A model generated the notes under the pieces. The model did no database searches. It had not been told where the DNA came from and saw nothing but the letters and a program-made list of their open reading frames with translations. The position numbers were made by a program, and so were the translations under genes. Below are positions 5,532 to 8,674 of a DNA stretch of 8,674 bases, piece after piece. This DNA comes from AC-37 sp036389105 (GTDB taxonomy: Bacteria; Actinomycetota; Thermoleophilia; Solirubrobacterales; Thermoleophilaceae). The stretch spans positions 1-8,674 of the forward strand of contig DASVQK010000165.1 in the NCBI GenBank assembly GCA_036389105.1, read 5' to 3'. How positions within the stretch are numbered: the stretch's first letter is position 1; every line of letters begins with the position of its first letter.

Positions 5532-6146
5532 ATGACAGACGCCACCACCGCCGAGCCGACCGACCGCGCCGACGACCGAGGGTCCTCCGGCCCGCAGCCG
5601 GAGGTACGCATCGTCAAGGCGCCGATCGCACGGCTCGACGAGGTCAAGCCGCTCTGGTTCATGCTCCACAACCATCACATCGCCGTGGCGGACAAGCGCC
5701 GCGGCCCGGCGCGTTCCGACGAGGAGTCGTGGCAGATCAAGCGCGGTTGGTACGACGCCTGGCTTGCCCAGGAGGGCTCGTTCCTCCTGCTGGCCGAGGT
5801 CGACCGCAAGGTGGTGGGCTACGCCGTCGTTCGGACGATGGAGCCGGATCCGACGCCCACGTGGCTCTCGCCGCCGAAGAAGGCCGAGATCGAGGCGCTC
5901 GCGATCCTGCCGGACGTCCAGCGCCTGGGGGTCGGCAAGCTGATGACAGACGCGATCAAGAGCGAGTCGTACAAGCTCGGCTTGCGGATGATCAGCGGCG
6001 CGGTGATCGGCGGCAACGAGGAGGCCGTCCGGTTCTACGAACGCGAGGGCGGCTACGTGACGTACGTGAAGGTCGACTTCCGCTTCGACGACGACGCCGC
6101 GTTCGAGGATCCCGGCGTGGTCGATCAGACCGCGGGCGAGCTGTAG
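5532..6146 (+). CDS. GNAT-family N-acetyltransferase
   Basis: 204-residue Gcn5-related N-acetyltransferase, expected to acetylate an amine from acetyl-CoA in the cytoplasm. About 25 polar, acidic residues come first and are probably disordered. The fold begins at VRIVKAPIARLDEVKPLW (25-42), with central strands FLLLAEVDRKVVGYAVVR (84-101). Motif A is EIEALAILPDVQRLGVGKLM (119-138), whose QRLGVG (130-135) binds the CoA pyrophosphate. NEEAVRFYEREGG (162-174) is the usual late helix ending in the acyl-acceptor side Tyr. The ATG starts one base after the TGA of the PLP enzyme gene and has a strong GGAGG at 6 bases, so the two are co-transcribed. It is not a recent copy of the GNAT at 1250-1942: motifs and spacing differ. 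Substrate unknown; being next to the PLP enzyme suggests an amino acid or small amine (inference). Confidence 0.9.
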   Translation: MTDATTAEPTDRADDRGSSGPQPEVRIVKAPIARLDEVKPLWFMLHNHHIAVADKRRGPARSDEESWQIKRGWYDAWLAQEGSFLLLAEVDRKVVGYAVVRTMEPDPTPTWLSPPKKAEIEALAILPDVQRLGVGKLMTDAIKSESYKLGLRMISGAVIGGNEEAVRFYEREGGYVTYVKVDFRFDDDAAFEDPGVVDQTAGEL

Positions 6147-6150
6147 GGCG

Positions 6151-7647
6151 TTGGGTCGCGTGGGGGTCGTCCGGCCGCGTCGCGCCACGCCGGCCGTCGT
6201 CGTCCTGCTCGCGCTGGCGGCCTGCATGGGCGCCGCGGCCTCCGGAGCCGCCGCCGCGGCGCGGCCCGACGCGCGCGTTCACGAGCAGAGGAACGGCGCG
6301 CGCCAGGCCCTTCGCCTGCGCCTCGGCGGGGGTGAGCGGCGCTCCGCCAAGGTCTGCGGCCGCACCCGGAAGCTGACCCAGGTCGGGCGGGGCGGGAAGG
6401 TGCGCGCCGTCGCGGCGGCGGCCGGGCAGAGCGGGAAGTCGAAGCTGCGGCTCGTGGTGCGGCGCTGCCTGCCCGCGGCCGGGCGCCTCGGGCCCGCGCG
6501 CCTGCTCGGACGGCGGACCGTCGGCGCCCGGCCCGAGCGGTTCAAGCGCCGCGTGCCCGCGGTGGCGGCCGGCGACTACGCGGTCGAGCTGCGGCTGGCG
6601 CGGCGCGGCCGGCGGCGGCTGCGCCGCGTGGCGTACCTGCGGGTGACCGAGACCGCCGCGCCTGAGCAGCCGGGAGGCGTGGCGGACATCCCGGTGCGCT
6701 TCGCCGTCAAGAACCAGAACGGCTCCGCGCTGCCCTGCCAGAGCGACGGCGCGGACTACACGGTCGCGGGGCGCCTGGTCGCGCCGCGCTCGCTGCTTCG
6801 GGCCTCCTCGCGCGCGGCCGTGCTCCACCTGCACGAGTTCGGCTTCGGACGCTTCTTCTGGCAGTTCCCGAGCGAGACCTACGACTACGCTCACCATCAG
6901 GCGCTGGCCGGACACGCGTCGGTGGTGCTCGACCGGCTGGGCTACGACGAGTCGTCGCATCCGCCCGGCGACGGCACCTGCGTCGGGTCGCAAGCCGACA
7001 TCGCCCACCAGATCGTGCTCCAGCTGCGAGCGGGCAGCTACTCCACGGTCGGCGACCAGCCCGTGTCGTTCAAGCGGATCGCGCTGGCCGGACACTCGGG
7101 CGGTGGCGCGATCAGCGAGCTGGAGGCCTACTCGTTCGGCGACATCGACGCGCTCATCCTGTTCGCCTACGCCGACAGCAACTTCACCAACCCGTCGATC
7201 CAGGCCGCCAACGACCAGGGGTTCCGCTGCCTCACGAGCCCCGAGGAGGCCGAGCCTGGCGGACCCGGCGGCTACGCCTACTTCGGCAGCTCGCCCGAGG
7301 AGTGGCGTGGCTTCATGTTCACGAGCGCGGAGCCGGCGGTCGCGGCCGCGGCCGCCGCGCTGCGCAACCGGGACCCGTGCGGCGACACGAACTCGTTCAC
7401 GCCCACCGTCGTGTCCAACAACCAGCATGGCGGCGAGATCCGCGTGCCGGCCCTGCTCCTCTACGGGACGAGCGACGCCATCTACCAGCAGCCGCAGGCC
7501 GGCGAGGCGCAGCGCGACCTGCTGTCCGGCAGCCCGGACGTGACCCTGCACTTCTTCGAGGGCACCGGGCACGCCCTCACGCTCGAGCGCTCCGCTCCGC
7601 AGATGCGCGCGGTGGTCTCCAACTGGCTGGGGCGCCATGGGCTCTGA
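6151..7647 (+). CDS. Exported alpha/beta-hydrolase (possible lipoprotein) with Arg-rich N-terminal region
   Basis: 498-residue exported serine hydrolase. The N-terminus has a basic n-region with RPRR, a hydrophobic stretch AVVVLLALAAC, and a lipobox-like LAAC (22-25), so it may be lipidated at C25; cleavage near the following AAA run is the alternative. The RR before the hydrophobic core also leaves Tat export possible. Residues about 40-170 are Arg-rich with two cysteines (C69, C106) and end in a beta-strand-like pattern (GDYAVELRL, VAYLRV), perhaps an Ig-like domain. The hydrolase follows: nucleophile elbow LAGHSGGGA (S316), acid YGTSDAIY (D442) and histidine GTGHALT (H474). It resembles dienelactone-hydrolase/lipase-like folds; substrate unknown. 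TTG 6151 starts 4 bases after the GNAT stop; GTG 6160 (three codons later) is an equally plausible start. Its 3' end overlaps the next gene by 11 bases. Confidence 0.87.
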   Translation: MGRVGVVRPRRATPAVVVLLALAACMGAAASGAAAAARPDARVHEQRNGARQALRLRLGGGERRSAKVCGRTRKLTQVGRGGKVRAVAAAAGQSGKSKLRLVVRRCLPAAGRLGPARLLGRRTVGARPERFKRRVPAVAAGDYAVELRLARRGRRRLRRVAYLRVTETAAPEQPGGVADIPVRFAVKNQNGSALPCQSDGADYTVAGRLVAPRSLLRASSRAAVLHLHEFGFGRFFWQFPSETYDYAHHQALAGHASVVLDRLGYDESSHPPGDGTCVGSQADIAHQIVLQLRAGSYSTVGDQPVSFKRIALAGHSGGGAISELEAYSFGDIDALILFAYADSNFTNPSIQAANDQGFRCLTSPEEAEPGGPGGYAYFGSSPEEWRGFMFTSAEPAVAAAAAALRNRDPCGDTNSFTPTVVSNNQHGGEIRVPALLLYGTSDAIYQQPQAGEAQRDLLSGSPDVTLHFFEGTGHALTLERSAPQMRAVVSNWLGRHGL

Positions 7648-8674
7648 GGGCCGCGAGGCGGGCGTGCCCGCACGAGCTCGGACGGCTCTCGCCGTCGCGG
7701 CGGTTGCCGTGGCGGCGATGGCGCTGGGCGCCGCGGGCGCCCCGGCGGCGCCGATCCAGTTCGCCAAGCCGGTCTTCGTGGACAGGGAGCTGGCCGGCGG
7801 CGAGCCGCTCGTGATCGCGGACGACGCCCACCACACCCTGATCTACACGGCGCACGAGGGCACCACGCACCTCTATCGCAACGGCGTCACGTACCCCGCG
7901 GACTTCGTCGCCAACTACCGCAACCAGGTGAACATCTGGGTCTCGAAGGACGGCGGCCGAAGTTGGGAGCGCGACAACTTCGACGGCACCGGCTTCGCCA
8001 CCAACCCGATCCAGAACCAGGGCTTCAGCGACCCCGACCTGACCCAGGACGAGGGCGGCCGCGTCTACAACACGGGCATCGACCTGGCGAACGACGCGCT
8101 GTTCTCCACGAACGACGGCGGCTACACGTGGGACCGCGGGACGATCCAGTGCCACGACGGCGACCGCCCGTGGCTGGCGGGAGGGAAGAAGGACGAGGTC
8201 TTCCTGGCCACCAACACGCTCGAGGGCCAGATCAGCCACGAGATCTTCCAGAGCACCGACGGCGGCAACACCTGCGCGGCGAACGGGATCCCCAACGGAA
8301 GCAAGCCGGACGACGAGGTGACCTACTCCGGCAACGGCAAGCTGTTCTACGACCACCACAACGGCAAGCTCATCGAGCCCGTCACCTTCAGCGAGGACGG
8401 TAAGACCTCCGGGATCGGGACCGCCACGTGGAGCCGCGGGCAGGCCGAGTTCGACAAGCCCGTGCTGGTCGCCAAGACGACGATGTTCGCCCACTGGCCG
8501 TCGATCGCCATCGACTCCGCCGACAACGTCTACATGGTCTGGGACACCGACCCGCGCGTCCCGGGCTCCTCCGGCGGTTGCGGCGGCGCCGAGACCGAGC
8601 TGCCCAACGCGATCCAGATGGCGGTGTCGAAGGACTTCGGCAAGACGTGGTCCAAGCCGGTCGACATCGCCAAG
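7637..8674 (+). CDS. Exported Asp-box (BNR/sialidase-like) beta-propeller protein, C-terminus cut off by window edge
   Basis: 346 codons are visible and the frame is open at the window end. A basic lead and hydrophobic stretch (about 13-38: LAVAAVAVAAMALGAAG, then APAA) form a Sec signal peptide with cleavage near APAA/P. The mature part carries Asp-box turns (S/T-x-D-x-G-x-T/S-W): SKDGGRSW (103-110), TNDGGYTW (158-165), STDGGNTC (206-213, Trp replaced by Cys) and SKDFGKTW (331-338). These mark the blades of a sialidase/sortilin-type propeller. SDPDLTQDEGGRVY (131-144) and WPSIAIDSADNVYMVW (287-302) are the blade strands typical of this group. Known members are sialidases, glycan-binding proteins or propellers of unknown role; no sialidase Arg triad or FRIP motif is evident, so enzymatic activity is doubtful. 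ATG 7637 overlaps the hydrolase stop (TGA 7645-7647), with GGGG a few bases ahead, so it is probably coupled. Confidence 0.85.
   Translation, partial: MGSEGREAGVPARARTALAVAAVAVAAMALGAAGAPAAPIQFAKPVFVDRELAGGEPLVIADDAHHTLIYTAHEGTTHLYRNGVTYPADFVANYRNQVNIWVSKDGGRSWERDNFDGTGFATNPIQNQGFSDPDLTQDEGGRVYNTGIDLANDALFSTNDGGYTWDRGTIQCHDGDRPWLAGGKKDEVFLATNTLEGQISHEIFQSTDGGNTCAANGIPNGSKPDDEVTYSGNGKLFYDHHNGKLIEPVTFSEDGKTSGIGTATWSRGQAEFDKPVLVAKTTMFAHWPSIAIDSADNVYMVWDTDPRVPGSSGGCGGAETELPNAIQMAVSKDFGKTWSKPVDIAK

Noticed and set aside
5532..5956. Repeated 11-base string ATGACAGACGC at 5532 and 5942
   Set aside because: Two copies within one gene in different local contexts, encoding Met-Thr-Asp in both, with no further shared sequence; most likely chance.
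5992..7836. Minus-strand open frame of 614 codons opposite the exported hydrolase
   Set aside because: Antisense shadow: Arg/Ala/Gly/Pro-rich, no motifs, and opposite a frame with signal peptide and catalytic triad.
7637..8674. Assigning the propeller protein as an active sialidase
   Set aside because: Asp-boxes alone mark the fold. I see no FRIP motif or arginine triad in the visible part, and the C-terminus is missing.

Overview
The window is about 70% GC by eye, very gene-dense, and uses GTG starts and GC-rich third codon positions. Together with an actinobacterial-style LysA, a cystathionine beta-synthase-like enzyme and secreted beta-propeller proteins, this suggests a soil actinomycete. 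Thermoleophilia/Solirubrobacterales is my best guess, but that is an inference from general look and was not checked by search. No tRNA, rRNA, CRISPR array, insertion sequence or phage gene is visible. No gene-free stretch exceeds 150 bases.

Layout. Two divergent gene blocks share a 64-bp intergenic region (4267-4330). Leftward (minus strand) come lysA (diaminopimelate decarboxylase, 3028-4266), a 147-bp gap rich in dyad symmetry, and then a tightly coupled three-gene set. That set is a ThiF/E1-like adenylyltransferase (1939-2880), a GNAT acyltransferase (1250-1942, joined by a GTGA overlap) and a GT1/MGT-type glycosyltransferase (start 1253, joined by an ATGA overlap, running off the left edge). 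Rightward (plus strand) come a PLP-dependent cystathionine beta-synthase/cysteine synthase-like enzyme (4331-5530), a second, unrelated GNAT (5532-6146), an exported alpha/beta hydrolase with an Arg-rich N-terminal region (6151-7647), and an exported Asp-box (BNR/sialidase-like) beta-propeller (start 7637, running off the right edge). Gaps or overlaps of only 1, 4 and 11 bases suggest one transcript.

How the genes may work together. LysA makes lysine from meso-DAP, and the PLP lyase acts in cysteine/cystathionine metabolism, so the divergent promoter region may balance amino-acid supply. The ThiF-GNAT-glycosyltransferase set looks like a small modification cassette: activation of a carboxylate by adenylation, acylation of an amine, glycosylation of an acceptor. 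Its substrate is unknown and no carrier protein or precursor peptide is recognisable nearby. The last two rightward genes encode exported proteins of probable hydrolytic or glycan-binding role. The most interesting items are this cassette, whose ThiF member lacks the usual zinc and crossover-loop cysteines, the Asp-to-Asn change at the expected catalytic base of the glycosyltransferase, and a serine-rich 10-residue mini-ORF that ends by overlapping the start codon of the PLP enzyme gene.
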